A stretch of 64,000 nt of DNA, taken from positions 20,649,799 through 20,713,798 of the forward strand of contig OX463788.1 in NCBI GenBank assembly GCA_949825025.1. Direction: 5' to 3'. The notes below the pieces were generated by a model. The model searched no databases. It was not told where the DNA came from and saw only the letters and a program-made list of their open reading frames with translations. Both the position numbers and the translations under genes were made by a program. Shown here piece after piece: positions 34,182 to 47,404 of the stretch. Source of the stretch: Siphlonurus alternatus. Its lineage: Eukaryota; Arthropoda; Insecta; Ephemeroptera; Siphlonuridae. Numbering within the stretch: the stretch's first letter is position 1; every line of letters starts with the position of its first letter.

Positions 34182-36806
34182 GTGAGTACGTCTTGAATTT
34201 AAGTCCTGAACAACCCAAGAACTATACTGTATATCAAGAACTATATATTATTATATACTGTATATAGTTGTGAACAAACTGAAGTTACTGAACACATATC
34301 ATGCATCAAATAAATTATTCAATTCGTCTTTACTATGGAGGCGGGATTTAAGCCAAAATAGTCCACTCTTCCATCCAACCGCCAACATTATAACGCAAGG
34401 AATAGAATTTTATTAAATATTTCATATTATTTATTGCAATTATTTTACTATATATGAGTCAATGATGTTATATGTTATATATATTAAAATACATAGTTTT
34501 ATATTTTTAATATTCGCCAATTGTGTTCTAACGTTGTTCGCCATTTATTTACATTTTTTTCCCATAATGGATCCCATTATTGTAATTTGTCTCAAAATAA
34601 AATTTTTTATAGTATTTTATCAGAATTGTAGTTTAATGACAATGGCGACTCATTGCCATCAGAAAAAAAAAAACAGAGAGGCTTGTAATCATACTCGGCT
34701 TGCGCGGGTATGAAGCGAAGAGGGGGTGGGTGAGGTAGAAATCACAGAAATGGGTCCACTCAATGCCCCATAACTGTAACTTTCTCTATGCTGAGTTACA
34801 TTCAGGAAGGCTTTAACCCTCCTCCCTTGTCACGCCACTTAAAAGTTAGAATATCGTTAATCATTACATTACATTTTATTCAACCATAATTAAACTTGAA
34901 AATATTTTAGCATGCACATTTAGAACACATTATATAATAAATTGATGTTGTTTTTAATATAGTGTCAAAATTTAAATATTTCTTGTAGAATTAACTAAAA
35001 TAGATTATATTTACTACATGTAATTTAAAACATAAATTTTTCGTACAAAGGTTTTAATAACAATCTAAATTTCCTATAGAAAATAATTAAAACGACCTTA
35101 TGATACTTATAAATAAATATATTGACTCGGTGATCTTTGATTGCGATGAAAAAGTATTGCTTGTCGTGCAGTGGATGGCGTTTAGTCCAGCAGTGCATCA
35201 AGAGCAAGGGCCAGTTTCACAGGCACCGCAGGGCAAAGGTGCGTGACATTACGAGACGTGTAGTTGCGTCACCCTGCTCATTTCAAGCGTGCTTACTGTT
35301 GTTAGCCTATGGCTACACCAAGCTGCAAGACGCGTAACGATTGCCCCTGTGCCCCAGAAATTTGTAGCTTGCTATCAAATTATTAAAGACTCCCCTCACT
35401 CCCCACACGTATCATAACGGAGTCATGCTCTAAGATGTTATCAGATTAAATCAATAGAAAGAAAAAACGTATCTGACGTGTTAAGAAAAAATACTTATGG
35501 TTTTGTTTGTAACATTTCAATTGTGTGTCATGGAAAGAACTGCACATTTTTTCATTGAATGCTTTATGAATTATTATTTAATAATTAATCATTATTAGCA
35601 TCAATATAAATAAATTGAATCACCAGTATGTTGAATTTAACTCCGAAGACACAATCAAATAAATCAATTTATCAAAGGGCCCAAAATAGAATCCCGAATG
35701 CTTCTCATGCATGGAGATAACATGCGATACTGCTCTTCTAAAAGTTGCACTCCAAGTACACCCTCGTAAAACAAATTCACATTTTTAGTTTACCTTTTAA
35801 TGCCAACTCGGTGAACTTGTTTTAATAACTTTTAACTTTCGAGAAACACGTGCATAAGACACTCAATCAGCTGCTTTTTCCCAATACAGTAAAATGGCAC
35901 GTAAATATGGATACTCCAAATATCTGCATTTGTTTCAAGCTATTTATAAGCTTATTATCGCGTCTATGAAACTTTTCTCTGCTAATTTTGATAGCATTGA
36001 ACCATTGAAAACAGAAAAGAGAGAAATTAATAAATGTGCAATTGAGTTATACGCAGAGGAAAAAAATTGGTAATCATGCATATCGATGCGATATACTAAA
36101 TCTTAAATCATATAAATCTTGTTTCACCGTAAGTTGCAGCCACCTATCCGAGAATAATCCGTGGATTATTTACTAATCAACATTAAAATTCTCGGATAAT
36201 TGTTGGATTTTTCTAAGATAGGTTGGCTGAAACTTACGGCCAAGGATTGCTGTGTAAATCTTACATAATATGCATAAATTTATTATTAAGTTTTAGTTAT
36301 AGTTAATATATGACGTGATCTGTGTATGTCTTCAAGTACATGTCATATTATGTTCAAAGTAAAAAAAATAAACAAATTTCTAGCAATGTATTCTTGAATA
36401 ATCTCTACATGTATATCATACATGTAGAAATACAAAATATATAACTATTGCCTAGGACGGTATGAAAGTAAGAGAGTGACGATATATTTTTTATGTTAAT
36501 TTTATGTACAGACTGAAAGGAATTACTGGAACACCGTTATTATGAACACATAAATAGTGAACAATAAAGATTACAATTTTTTTCAGTAATATAAGATTTA
36601 ATAGATTTGGCTATACAACAAGGATAAAACAAGTTAGTGTAAAATTGAAGAATGCATAATATTATAGCTTTCAATTTCAGATGCAGCTAGGGAGCTAGGG
36701 GATGTTCATGCAGCTAGGAAACTACTATACTATACAATTGCCCAATAATTACGTATACCCATGCTTGGTTTAAAATCAAGTTTAAAATAATTAAAAATAT
36801 GTGTAA
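34182..36806. other. First intron, 5' part
   Basis: AT-rich. The segment ending CTTGTCACGCCACT near 34847 resembles a solitary hAT-like right end. A somewhat GC-richer patch lies at 35190-35380. No exon recognised apart from the MITE listed separately. Confidence 0.45.
36127..36239. mobile_element. Short palindromic MITE
   Basis: Ends CCGTAAGTTGCAGCCACC and (complement) CCGTAAGTTTCAGCCAACC, with inner complementary words TCCGAGAA and TTCTCGGA, so nearly the whole 113 bp can fold. No clear target duplication. Confidence 0.65.
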
Positions 36807-37144
36807 CAAGCGGGGGGGGGACAACTTGCAAGTTGTCTTAACAATCGGGGGCCATACTAACGGTGGTGGTCGGTGCTTGGTGTTCGGTAATTGTAGTGGT
36901 AATGGTCTTGGTGCTTCTATTTTTCACCAAACACGAATTGACAGAGAGCAAAGAGCAAAGACGAAAGACAATTTTAATAAGACGACGGGTATTGGACAAT
37001 GGTGTTGGTGTTGGGTGATGAGCTCAAAAATTTGAATTTCGCGGCGTAGGTATTGAGAATAGGTCTTAAAAACCCTCAAAATCGTGTTCCTGAGGTGATT
37101 TTAGGTGGGGTAGAATGTATTTTGAAATGTTATGGGTCAAAGTT

Positions 37145-39530
37145 ACCTTGAAATGATGAAAAGTTGAGTAAAACGTCGAAGAACGTCAACGGCGGCCGGC
37201 GAGAATTTAAAAATGTTTCAATTTACCGGTCACACAACAATCAAAACAACCGGTTGCCGTGGAGCCGAGAATCAACAGTGGAGAGTCGGTCCGCAACGAA
37301 ATACTCGGCAGAGTGCGGCCTCGCGAATGGCTGTGCGCTCCCACTTAAAGGAAACAGATGAGGTTATGTTGCGGCCGCACGCTGTCCCAAGGCACAGCCA
37401 CGCCCTGAGGGTACACCCGTCTGTTGCCTTGTTGGGTATGAAAGAAAGCTTTTTAATCGGATGAAACCGGGAAACCGAAAAGCGAAAAGGGCTTATCAGA
37501 GGAACCTGGTAGCGGTCACTGCTTTAAAATATAAAATATCAATGCTCAATAATGTTTGAAGTCAATAAAAAAATACATAACGTTCATCTTTACCTTGAAA
37601 TGATGAAAAGTTGAGTAGAAGATCGAAGAACGTCAACGGTCGCCGGCGAGAATTTAAAAATGTTTGAATTTACCGGTCACACAACAATCAAAACAACCGG
37701 TTGCCATTTAGCCGAGAATCAACTGTCGAGAGTCCGTCCGCAGCGAAACACTCGGCAGAGTGCGGTCTCGCGGGTGGTTGTGCGCTCCCACTTAAAGGAA
37801 ACATATGAGGTTATGTTGCGGCCGCACGCTGTCCCAAGGCACAGCCACGCCCCGAGGGTACACTCGTCTGTGGCCTTGTTGGGTATGAAAGAAAGCTTTT
37901 TATTCGGATGAAACCGGGAAACCGAAAAGCGAAAGGGGCTTATCAGAGGAACCTGGTAGCGGTCACTGATTTAAAATATAAAATATCAATGCTCAATAAA
38001 GTTTGAAGTAAATAAAAATTACACAATATTCGTCTTTACCTTGAAATGATGAAAAGTTGAGTAAAACGTCGAAGAGCGTCAACGGTGGCCGGCGAGAATT
38101 TAAAAATGTTTCAATTTACCGGTCACACAACAATCAAAACAACCGGTTGCCATGGAGCCGAGAATTGACAGTCGAGAGTTCGTCCGCAAAAAAATACTCG
38201 GCAGAGTGCGGTCTCGCGGGTGGCTGTGCGCTTCCACTTGAAGGAACCATATGAGGTTTTCTTGCGGCCGCACGCTGTCCCAAGGCACAGCCACGCCCTG
38301 AGGGTACACCCGTGTATGGCCTTGTTGGGTATGAAAGAAAGCTTTTTAATCGGATGAAACCGGGAAACCGAAAAGCGAAAGGGGCTAATCAGAGGAACCT
38401 GGTAGCGGTCACTGCTTTAAATTATAAAATATCAATGTGCAATAAAGTTTGAAGTCAATAAAAAAATACATTACGTTCATATTTACCTTGAAATGATAAA
38501 AAGTTGAGTAGAACGTAGAAGAACGTCAACGGCGGCCGGCGAGAATTTAAAAATGTTTGAATTTACCGGTCACCCAACAATCAAAACAACCGGTTAACAT
38601 GGAGCTGAGAATGAACAGTCGAGAGTCCGTCCGCAACGAAATACTCGGCAGATTGCGGTCTCGCGGGTGGCTGAGCGCTCCCACTTAAAGAAAACATATG
38701 TGGTTGTGTTGCGGCCGCACGCTGTCCCAAGGCATAGCCACGACCTGAGGGTACACACGTCTGTAGCCTTCTTGGGTAGGAAAGAAAGCTTTTTAATCGG
38801 ATGAAACCGGGAAACCGAAAAGCGAAAGGGGCTTATCAGAGGAACCTGATAGCGGTCACTGGTTTAAAATATAAAATATCAATGTTCAATAAAGTTTGAA
38901 GTAAATAAAAATTACACAATATTCATCTTTACCTTAAAATGTCAAAAAGTTGAGTAAAACGTCGAAGAACGTCAACGGCGGCCGGCGAGAATTAAAAAAT
39001 ATTTGAATTTACCGCTCGCCCAATAAACAAAACAATCGGTTGCCATGGAGCCGACAATCAACAGTCGAGAGTTCGTCCGCAGTGAAATACTCGGCAGAGT
39101 GCGGTCTTGCGGGTGGCTGTGCGCTCCCACTTAAAGGAACCATATGAGGTTGTGTTGCGGCCGCACGCTATCCCAAGGCACAGCCACACCCTGAGGGTAC
39201 ACCCGTCTGTGGCCTTGTTGGGTAGGAAAGAAAGCTTTTTAATCGGATGAAACCGGGAAACCGAAAAGCGAAAGGGGTTTATCAGAGGAACCTGGTAGCG
39301 GTCACTGGTTTAAAATATAAAATATCAATGCTCAATAAAGTTTGAAGTCAACAAAAAATACACAATATTAATCTTTACCTTAAAATGTCAAGAAGTTGAG
39401 TAAAACGTCGAAGAACGTCAACTGCGGCCGGCGAGAATTTATAAATATTTGAAATTACCGGTCGCCCAACAAACAAAACAATCGGTTGCCATGGAGCCGA
39501 CAATCAACAGTCCAGAGTTCGTCCGCAACG
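37145..39530. repeat. Satellite array A in copy 1
   Basis: Five full and one partial unit of about 446 bp, starting at about 37145, 37590, 38038, 38485, 38929 and 39375. Each unit has ACCTTGAAATGATGAAAAG, an ACCGGT...AACCGGTTGCC segment, a GCGGCCGCACGCTGTCCC segment, and CTTTTTAATCGGATGAAACC followed by GAAAAGCGAAA. Units differ by scattered substitutions. Confidence 0.92.
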
Positions 39531-39765
39531 GTTTACTCAAACGACACTGATAACACCATAAAAACATAATTTATATGAAATGTTGACCAAAATTTGAATT
39601 TCCTGCCTCCCCCGTCCACTTCTGGTCTTTTATTTGGTCAAATTCAAGTTCCTGGGTTAATTTTATATGGGACGGGTCACACCACTCAAGTCAGCCCGTT
39701 TACACATTCCTTTTATTATAAAAACATGCATAAAATCACGGCAATTATATTGACAATAAAACCAA

Positions 39766-41860
39766 ATGGTGTTTTTGCCCCCCTGGCTCGAGTTTTGGTC
39801 CGAGAGTAAAAATTCATGAAAATTCGAACTCAGCGTGGTCGATATAGTATAGTGGGAAATAACACTCATCTAAAATTTTTATTTTTTTGTCGATTTTGCT
39901 GTATTATTGCATAGTATACATAATGAAATTTGCTAAAAAATTCGAATTTCCCGCGAAAAACGGTCAATTTTTATCCGATTTTCGCAAATGGACATTTTTA
40001 TGTTAGAAGACATTAAAACGAAGGTTCATGGCGATTTTCATCACCCTGTGATGTTTCATGCCTTGTCCAGGGCCGGCGCCGCATGTCATCCAAAAGCTAT
40101 AAAAGTACAGTGGTTTCCATAGAAAGAAACGTGATGGAGGCGTGTTTATGGGCTTAAAAGTTGTCAAATAGAGGCTATTACATGCCCACATCATAACATT
40201 ATCATACTTTAAATTTGTGTAGCCGTGGCGGCAATAGTTTCATATTTTCATGCAGAAAACATAGTATATTATATGTATATTGCAGAAAAACAGGTGTTTT
40301 GGCCCCCCTGGCTCGAGTTTTTGTCCGAAACTAAAAATTCATGAAAATTCGAACTCAGCGTCGTCAATATAGTGGGAAATGATGCTCATCTCAAAATTTT
40401 ATTTTTTTTCCATTTTGCTATATTTTTGCATAGTATACATCATGAAATTTGATGAAAAATTCAAAATTCCCGCAAAAAACGGTCAATTTTTATCCGATTT
40501 TCGCAAATGGACATTTTTATGTTAGAAGACATTAAAACGAAGGTTCATGGTGATTTTCATCATCCTGTGATGTTTCATGCCTTCTCGAAAGCCGGCGCCG
40601 CATGTCATCCAAAAGCTATAAAAGTACAGTGGTTTCCATAGAAAGAAACGTGATGGAGGCGTGTTTATGGGCTTAAAAGTTGTCAAATAGAGGCTATTAC
40701 ATGCCCACACGATAACATTATCATACTTTAAATTTATAAAGCCGTGGCAGCGATAGTTTCATATTTATATGCATTTCACATAGTATATTATATGTATAAT
40801 GAAGAAAAACACGTGTTTTGGCCCCCCTGGCTCCAGTTTTGGTCCGAGACTATAAATTCATGAAAATTCGAACTCAGCGTGTTCGATATAGTGGGAAATG
40901 ATGCTCATTTAAAATTTTTATTTTTTTTGTCAAATTTGCTATATTTTTGCATAGTATACATCATGAAATTTGGTAAAAAATTCGAAATTCCCGCGAAAAA
41001 CGGTCAATTTTTATCCGATTTTCGCAAATCGACATTTTTATGTTAGAGGACATTAAAACGAAGGTTCATGTTGATTTTCAACACCCTGTGATGTTTCATG
41101 CCCACTCCATGGCCGGCGGCGCATCTCTTCCAAATGCTATAAAAGTACAGTGGTTTCCATAGAAAGAAACGTGATGGAGGCGTGTTTATGGGCTTAAAAG
41201 TTGTCAAATAGAGGATATTACATGCCCACACCATAACATTATCATACTTTAAATTTTTGAAGCCGTGGCAGCGATAGTTTCATATTTATATGCATTTCAC
41301 ATAGTATATTATATGTATATTGAAGAAAAACAGGTGATTTGGCTTCCCTGGCTCCAATTTTTGTCGGAGACTAAAAATTCTTAAAAATTCGGACTCAGCG
41401 CGGTCAATATAGTGGGAAATGATGCTCATCTCAAAATTTTATTTTTTTGTCGATTTTGCTATATTTTTGCATAGTATACATCATGAAATTTTGAAAAAAA
41501 TTCAAAATTCCCGCGAAAAACGGTCAATTTTTATCCGATTTTCACAAATCGAAATTTTTATGTTAGAAGACATTAAAACGAAGGTTCATGGTGATTTTCA
41601 TCATCCTGTGATGTTTTGTGCCCCCTCCACTGCCGGCGCCGCATCTCATCTAAATGCTTTAAAAGTACAGTGGTTTCCATATAAAGAAACGTGATGGAGG
41701 CGTGTTTATTGGCTTAAAAGTTGTCAAATAGAGGCTATTACATGCCCACATCATAACATTATCATACTTTAAATTTGTAAAGCCGTGGCGGCAATAGTTT
41801 CATATTTATATGCATTTCACATAGGAAATTGCATGCATAATATATAAAAATTAAATCTTA
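39766..41860. repeat. Satellite array B in copy 1
   Basis: Four units of about 520 bp, each starting near GCCCCCCTGGCTCGAG (39766, 40293, 40812, 41334) and containing ATTTTTATGTTAGA, GACATTAAAACGAAGG and CAGTGGTTTCCATA. A 60-63 codon minus-strand frame is open in three of them, as expected from near-identical repeats. Confidence 0.9.
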
Positions 41861-42005
41861 GCAAATAGAAATTGCTTCATTCTGGCAAATGTTTTCAAAT
41901 TCTTGGCTAGATGAAGGTTAGGCAGCACTCATAGGTCATATTCAATGGAGCTCGGCTGCTACCGCAGCCTCGCTGAAAATTGAAGACGGATGGAGGGTGG
42001 TTTTA

Positions 42006-42720
42006 GCATGCTAAAGTGAACTCAAATGGCGCTCGGATCACATATCCTCGCTTAAAAGTGTCGAAAGATGTTTGATGGAAGCTTAAAACATAGCTGGACA
42101 GGTGCAGGCACAACCCATGCATGTTATATCCAAGTTTGGCAACGCTAGTCCCATAAGATTTCATGTTATGGCCGCGGGCGCATCGAGAAATCAATAAATA
42201 TAATCCTATTTAGCGCTCGGATCAAAGATCGTCGCTTAAATTGTTGTTACATCAATCAATGGAAGGCTGAAACATAGCTTGACAGGTGCAGGCACATCCC
42301 ATGCATGTTATGTCAAAGTTTGACAACGCTAGTCCCATAAGATTTCATGTTATGGCAGCGGGGGCATGCAAAAGTGAACTCAAATGGCGCTCGGATCAAA
42401 GATCCTCGCTTAAAAGTGTCGAAAGATGATTGATGGAAGCTTAAAACATAGCAGGATAGGTGAAGGCACATCCCATGCATGTTATGTCAAAGTTTGGCAA
42501 CGCTAGTCCCATAAGATTTTATGTTATGGCAGCGGGCGCATGCAAAAGTGAACTGAAATGGCGCTCGGATCAAAGATACTCGCTTAAAAGTGTCGAAATA
42601 TGATTGATGGAAGCTTAAAACACAGCAGGACAGGTGCAAGCACATCCCATGCATGTTATATCAAAGTTTGGCAACGCTAGTTCCATAAGATTTCATGTTA
42701 TGGCAGCGGGCGCATCGAGA
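42006..42720. repeat. Satellite array C in copy 1
   Basis: Four units of about 175 bp marked by GGCGCTCGGATCA, a GATGGAAGCTTAAAACATAG stretch, CATCCCATGCATGTTAT and TTGGCAACGCTAGT. Copy 2 of the composite repeat has only two. Confidence 0.88.
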
Positions 42721-44440
42721 AATATGTAAATGTAATGCTATTACAATTATATAATACATAAACCAAAAAAGAGCCATAAAAATAAATTGTCTTTACCGTC
42801 CCCCTCCATTATCTCGGCTCCTATGGGACTTATGGCAAATCTTATGGCACCAATGGAAAGAGCACAAAATTTGGGTCCAGAAAAAATGGTTTCCAAAATT
42901 CGGCGTCCTGGTTTTTTTTTCCGGGACGCCGAGGAAAAGTGCATTTCCAAAAACGTGCCATAAGTCACGAACCATAAGTCGGATCTTATTTTTGAGCCCG
43001 CCGTTAGAAAGCTCGTCAAAAAATAGGTCTGGGGCAGGCAACGCCTGGAGCGGGGAGCCGTCACCGTTTTGCCCAGAAATCAAAAGAAAAAAAGTTACGG
43101 AAAAAAGAAAAACCCGGAAATTTGCTCTACCTGGAAAATGACGAAAATCACAAAATTTCTCAACTTTGCGATTTTCTGTGATTTTTTCTATGGGTCCCGT
43201 GTTTCTTAAATTTCATTTTTCTAGAGCCAAATTTTACTGGCTTTCCAACAGTGCCCACGAAAAAACGCTGAAATTCCAACTTTTTGAGTTATTAATTTTT
43301 TTTCAAAAAAAGTCAGGTTTTGAAAAATTTCAATATTTTTTCCTAATTTTGATTTTCGTCGCAGCTCAATTCTGAGGCCATATTCGGATTTCTCGTGAAA
43401 AACTGCTTAAGAAAAAAATTTAAAAACCCGAGATTCGAAAATTTCATTTTCGGGTGAAATTTCCCGGGTTAATCCTTATGGGGAAATGAGGCGAATATAA
43501 AATTCGATTTTCGGGCACCATAACTTCGCGAAAAATGATTCGATCGTTTTGAAAATTTAATAGAAGGTGTAAAAAACCATGGCGCACAACTTTTTCTTGG
43601 TCTCGGTATATCAAAAGTTCCTGGTTTGCCCGATTTTTGAGTACGTGTCCCGGAAAACCGGGATTTTGAAAATCGAAACTCAAAATTCGAAATTTTCAAG
43701 ATAGCAGTTTTGTAGTCCGGAACAAACCCAGCTAGCGTTTTTCTTTCAGAATCGAGCTATCTCTGTAACTTTTTGAGCTGTGGGGTCCGAAAGTGACCCC
43801 TTTTAACCCGCATTTCCCTATGCTGAAAATTCAAAATTTTGCGCCCCCCAAAATAATGACTTTTTTCGAATTTTTTTGAATGGACCCGGGTCACATGATT
43901 TTTAGGCCCATTTCGTCTCATTGGACTGGTGCGCTAGCGCGCACCGTTCCAATAGATAATTTGGTCCCGGAAAGACCCTTTTCCGGGACGAGGGGCCGAA
44001 ACGGCCCCTAATTTTGCGGAATTTTTCAGTATGCCCATTTTATGTGAAATTTTGTCTATTTTTCATTTCTGAGGTCAAAATCAAACATTTCGAAACTTTC
44101 GAGGTTTTTAAGGCGATTTTTCTCCGAAAAATCACGAAAAACCCAAAATTTTTTGACATTTTTCAAAATTTTTTTGGAGATTCGGAAATCCCGATTTTTT
44201 TATGGGGGGACCCATACCTCACCTTTTCTCCACCACCTCTTTGACACATCGCGAGTTTGCACTTTTGGGTAATTTTCCTGGCCCGGAAAAAAATTCCGGG
44301 ACGCTCAAAATCGGCTCAGAGGTACCCCCCGAAGTGGTCTACATGAAAAGTGGGTCCCCCTATTTTTAAGGGCCCCGGCAAAGGCGGCGCTGGCGCGCGA
44401 AATTGACGACAGACGTTTCAGCGTAGTAAAATTAACTCAT
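42721..44440. repeat. Segment D of copy 1 (hairpin-rich, non-coding)
   Basis: Single-copy part of the composite repeat, closely matched at 49500-51216. It contains a hairpin CGGCGTCCTGG-T9-CCGGGACGCCG (42901-42931), a GGTGCGC-TAGC-GCGCACC hairpin (43928-43945) and a CCCGGAAA...TTTCCGGG pair (about 43967-43987). Elsewhere it is dominated by AAAATTTCGAAAA-like words. Open frames of up to 105 codons show no domain. Confidence 0.8.
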
Positions 44441-44783
44441 TAACAAGCGGGGGGGGGGACAACTTGCAAGTTGTCTTAACAATCGGGGGCCATACTAACG
44501 GTGGTGGTCGGTGCTTGGTGTTCGGTAATGCTATTGGTGTCGGTAATGGTGCTTTTATTTTTTACCAAACACGAATTGACAGACAGCAAAGAGCAAAGAC
44601 GAAAGACAATTTTAATGAGACGACGGTCAATGGGTGTTGGTGTTGGACAATGGGTGATTAGCTCAAAAATTTGAATTTCGCGGCGTCGGTATTGGCGTTA
44701 GGTCTTTAAAACCCTCAAAATCGTGTTCCTGAGGTGATTTTAGGTGGGGTAGGGTGTATGTTGAAATGTTATGGGTCAAAATT

Positions 44784-47171
44784 ACCTTGAAATGATGAAA
44801 AGTTGAGTAGAAGATCGAAGAACGTCAACAGTCGCCGGCGAGATTTTAAAAATGTTTGAATTTACCGGTCGCCCAACAAACTAAACAACCGGTTGCCATG
44901 GAGCCGAGAATCAACAGTCGAGAGTTCGTCCGCAACGAAATATTCGGCAGAGTGCGGTCTCGCGGGTGGCTGTGCGCTCCCACTTAAAGGAAACATATGT
45001 GGTTGAATTGCAGCCGCACGCTGTCCCAAGGCACAGCCACGCCCTGAGGGTACACACTTCTGTTGCCTTGTTGGGTATGAAAGAAAGCTTTTTAATCGGA
45101 TGTAACCGGGAAACCGAAAAGCGAAAGGGGCTTATCAGAGGAACCTGGTAGCGGTCACTGGTTTAAAATGTAAAATATCAATGTGCAATAAACTTTGAAG
45201 TAAATAAAAATTGACAATATTCATCTTAACCTAAAAATGATGAAAAGTTGAGTAAAACGTCGAAGAACATCAACGGCAGCAGGCGAGAATTTAAAAATGT
45301 TTGAATTAACCGGTCAGACAACAATCAAAACAACCGGTTGCCGTGGAGCCGAGAATCAACAGTCGAGAGTTCGTACGCAAAAAATAACCGGGCAGAGTGC
45401 GGTCTCGCGGGTGGCTGTGCGCTCCCACTTAATTAAAGGAAACATATGAGGTTATGTTGCGGCCGCACGCTGTCCCAAGGCACAGCCACGCCTCGAGGAT
45501 ACACCCGTCTGTGGCCTTGTTGGGTATGAAAGAAAGCTTTTTAATCGGATGAAACCGGGAAACCGAAAAGCGAAAGGGGCTAATCAGAGGAACCTGGTAG
45601 CGGTCACTGGTTTAAAATATAAAATATCAATGCTCAATAAAGTTTGATGTCAATAAAAAAACACATAACGTTCATCTTTACCTTGAAATGATGAAAAGTT
45701 GAGTAGAAGATCGAAGAACGACAACGGTCGCCGGCGAGAGTTTAAATTTATTTGAATTTACCGGTAGCCCAACAAACAAAACAATCGGTTGCCATGCAGC
45801 AGAGAATCAACAGTCGAGAGTCCGTCCGCAGCGAATCACTCGGCAGATTGCGTAATCGCGAGTGGCTGTGCGCTCCCACTTAAAGGAAACAAATGTGGTT
45901 GTGTTGCGGCCGCACGCTGTCCCAAGCCACAGCCACGGCCTGAGGGTACACCCGTCTGTGGCCTTGTTGGGTATGAAAGAAAGCTTTTTAATAGGATGAA
46001 ACCGGGAAACCGAAAAGCGAAAGGGGCTAATCAGAGGAACCTGGTAGCGGTCACTGGTTTAAATTATAAAATATCAATGCTGAATAAAGTTTGAAGTCAT
46101 TAAAAAATACACAATATTAGTCTTTACCTTGAAATGTCAAAAAGTTGAGTAAAACGTCGAAGAACGTCAACGGCGGCCGGTGAGAATTAAAAAATATTTG
46201 AATTTACCGGTCGCCCAACAAACAAAACAATCGGTTGCCATGGAGCCGACAATCAACAGTCCAGAGTTCGTCCGCAACGAAATACTCGGCAGAGTGCAGT
46301 CTCGCGGGTGGCTGTGTGCTCCCACTTAAAGGAAACATATGTGGTTGTGTTGCGGCCGCAAGCTGTACCAAGGCACAGCCACGGCCTGAGGGTACACCCG
46401 TGTGTGGCCTTGTTGGGTATGAAAGAAAGCTTTTTAATCGGATGAAACCGGGAAACCGAAAAGCGAAAGGGGCTTATCAGAGGAACCTGGTAGCGGTCAC
46501 TGGTTTAAAATATAAAATATCAATGTTCAATAAAGTTTGAAGTAAATAAAAATTACACAATATTCATCTTTACCTTAAAATGTCAAAAAGTTGAGTAAAA
46601 CGTCGAAGAACGTCAACGGCGGCCGGCGAGAATTAAAAAATATTTGAATTTACCGCTCGCCTAATAAACAAAACAATCGGTTGCCATGGAGCCGACAATC
46701 AACAGTCGAGAGTTCGTCCGCAGTGAAATACTCGGCAGAGTGCGGTCTTGCGGGTGGCTGTGCGCTCCCACTTAAAGGAACCATATGAGGTTGTGCTGCG
46801 GCCGCACGCTGTCCCAAGGCACAGCCACACCCTGAGGGTACACCCGTCTGTGGCCTTGTTGGGTAGGAAAGAAAGCTTTTTAATCGGATGAAACCGGGAA
46901 ACCGAATAGCGAAAGGGGTTTATCAGAGGAACCTGGTAGCGGTCACTGGTTTAAATTATAAAATATCAATGCTCAATAAAGTTTGAAGTCAACAAAAAAT
47001 ACACAATATTAATCTTTACCTTAAAATGTCAAAAAGTTGAGTATAACGTCGAAAAACGTCAACTGTGGCCGGCGAGAATTTAAAAATATTTGAAATTACC
47101 GGTCGCCCAACAAACAAAACAATCGGTTGCCATGGAGCCGACAATCAACAGTCCAGAGTTCGTCCGCAACG
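44784..47171. repeat. Satellite array A in copy 2
   Basis: Units start at about 44784, 45229, 45679, 46126, 46571 and 47018 (the last partial). The array ends at the same base of the unit as in copy 1 (CGTCCGCAACG then GTTTACTC), showing that both arrays descend from one duplicated array. Confidence 0.9.
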
Positions 47172-47404
47172 GTTTACTCAAACGACACTGATAACACCAT
47201 AAAAACATAATTTATATGAAATGTTGACCAAAATTTGAATTTCCCGCCTCCCCCGTCCACTTCTGGTCTTTTATTTGGTCAAATTCAAGTTCCTGGGTTA
47301 ATTTTACATGGGACGGGTCACACCACTCAAGTCAGCCCGTTTACACATTCCTTTTATTATAAAAACATGCATAAAATCACGGCAATTATATTGACAATAA
47401 AACC

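Larger units (their letters stand above)
36807..44440. repeat. Composite repeat, copy 1
   Basis: About 7.6 kb that starts CAAGCG plus a G run and the palindrome ACAACTTGCAAGTTGT, and ends AAATTAACTCAT. In order: a 340-bp leader; array A (37145-39530, ~446-bp units); a 235-bp link; array B (39766-41860, four ~520-bp units); array C (42006-42720, four ~175-bp units); and a 1.7-kb unique segment D. TAA borders both ends. No protein domain is found; open frames of 60-117 codons recur because the units recur. It lies in the first intron of the secreted-protein gene. Confidence 0.92.

Noticed and set aside
42747..43083. 96-105 codon minus-strand frames in segment D
   Set aside because: The matching frame in copy 2 differs in length and is offset; no motif, so not supported as genes.
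37213..46540. Open frames of 60-101 codons recurring in satellite units, some starting at equivalent codons
   Set aside because: They recur because the units recur; the ~446-bp period is not a multiple of three, the frames are often broken and no domain is visible.
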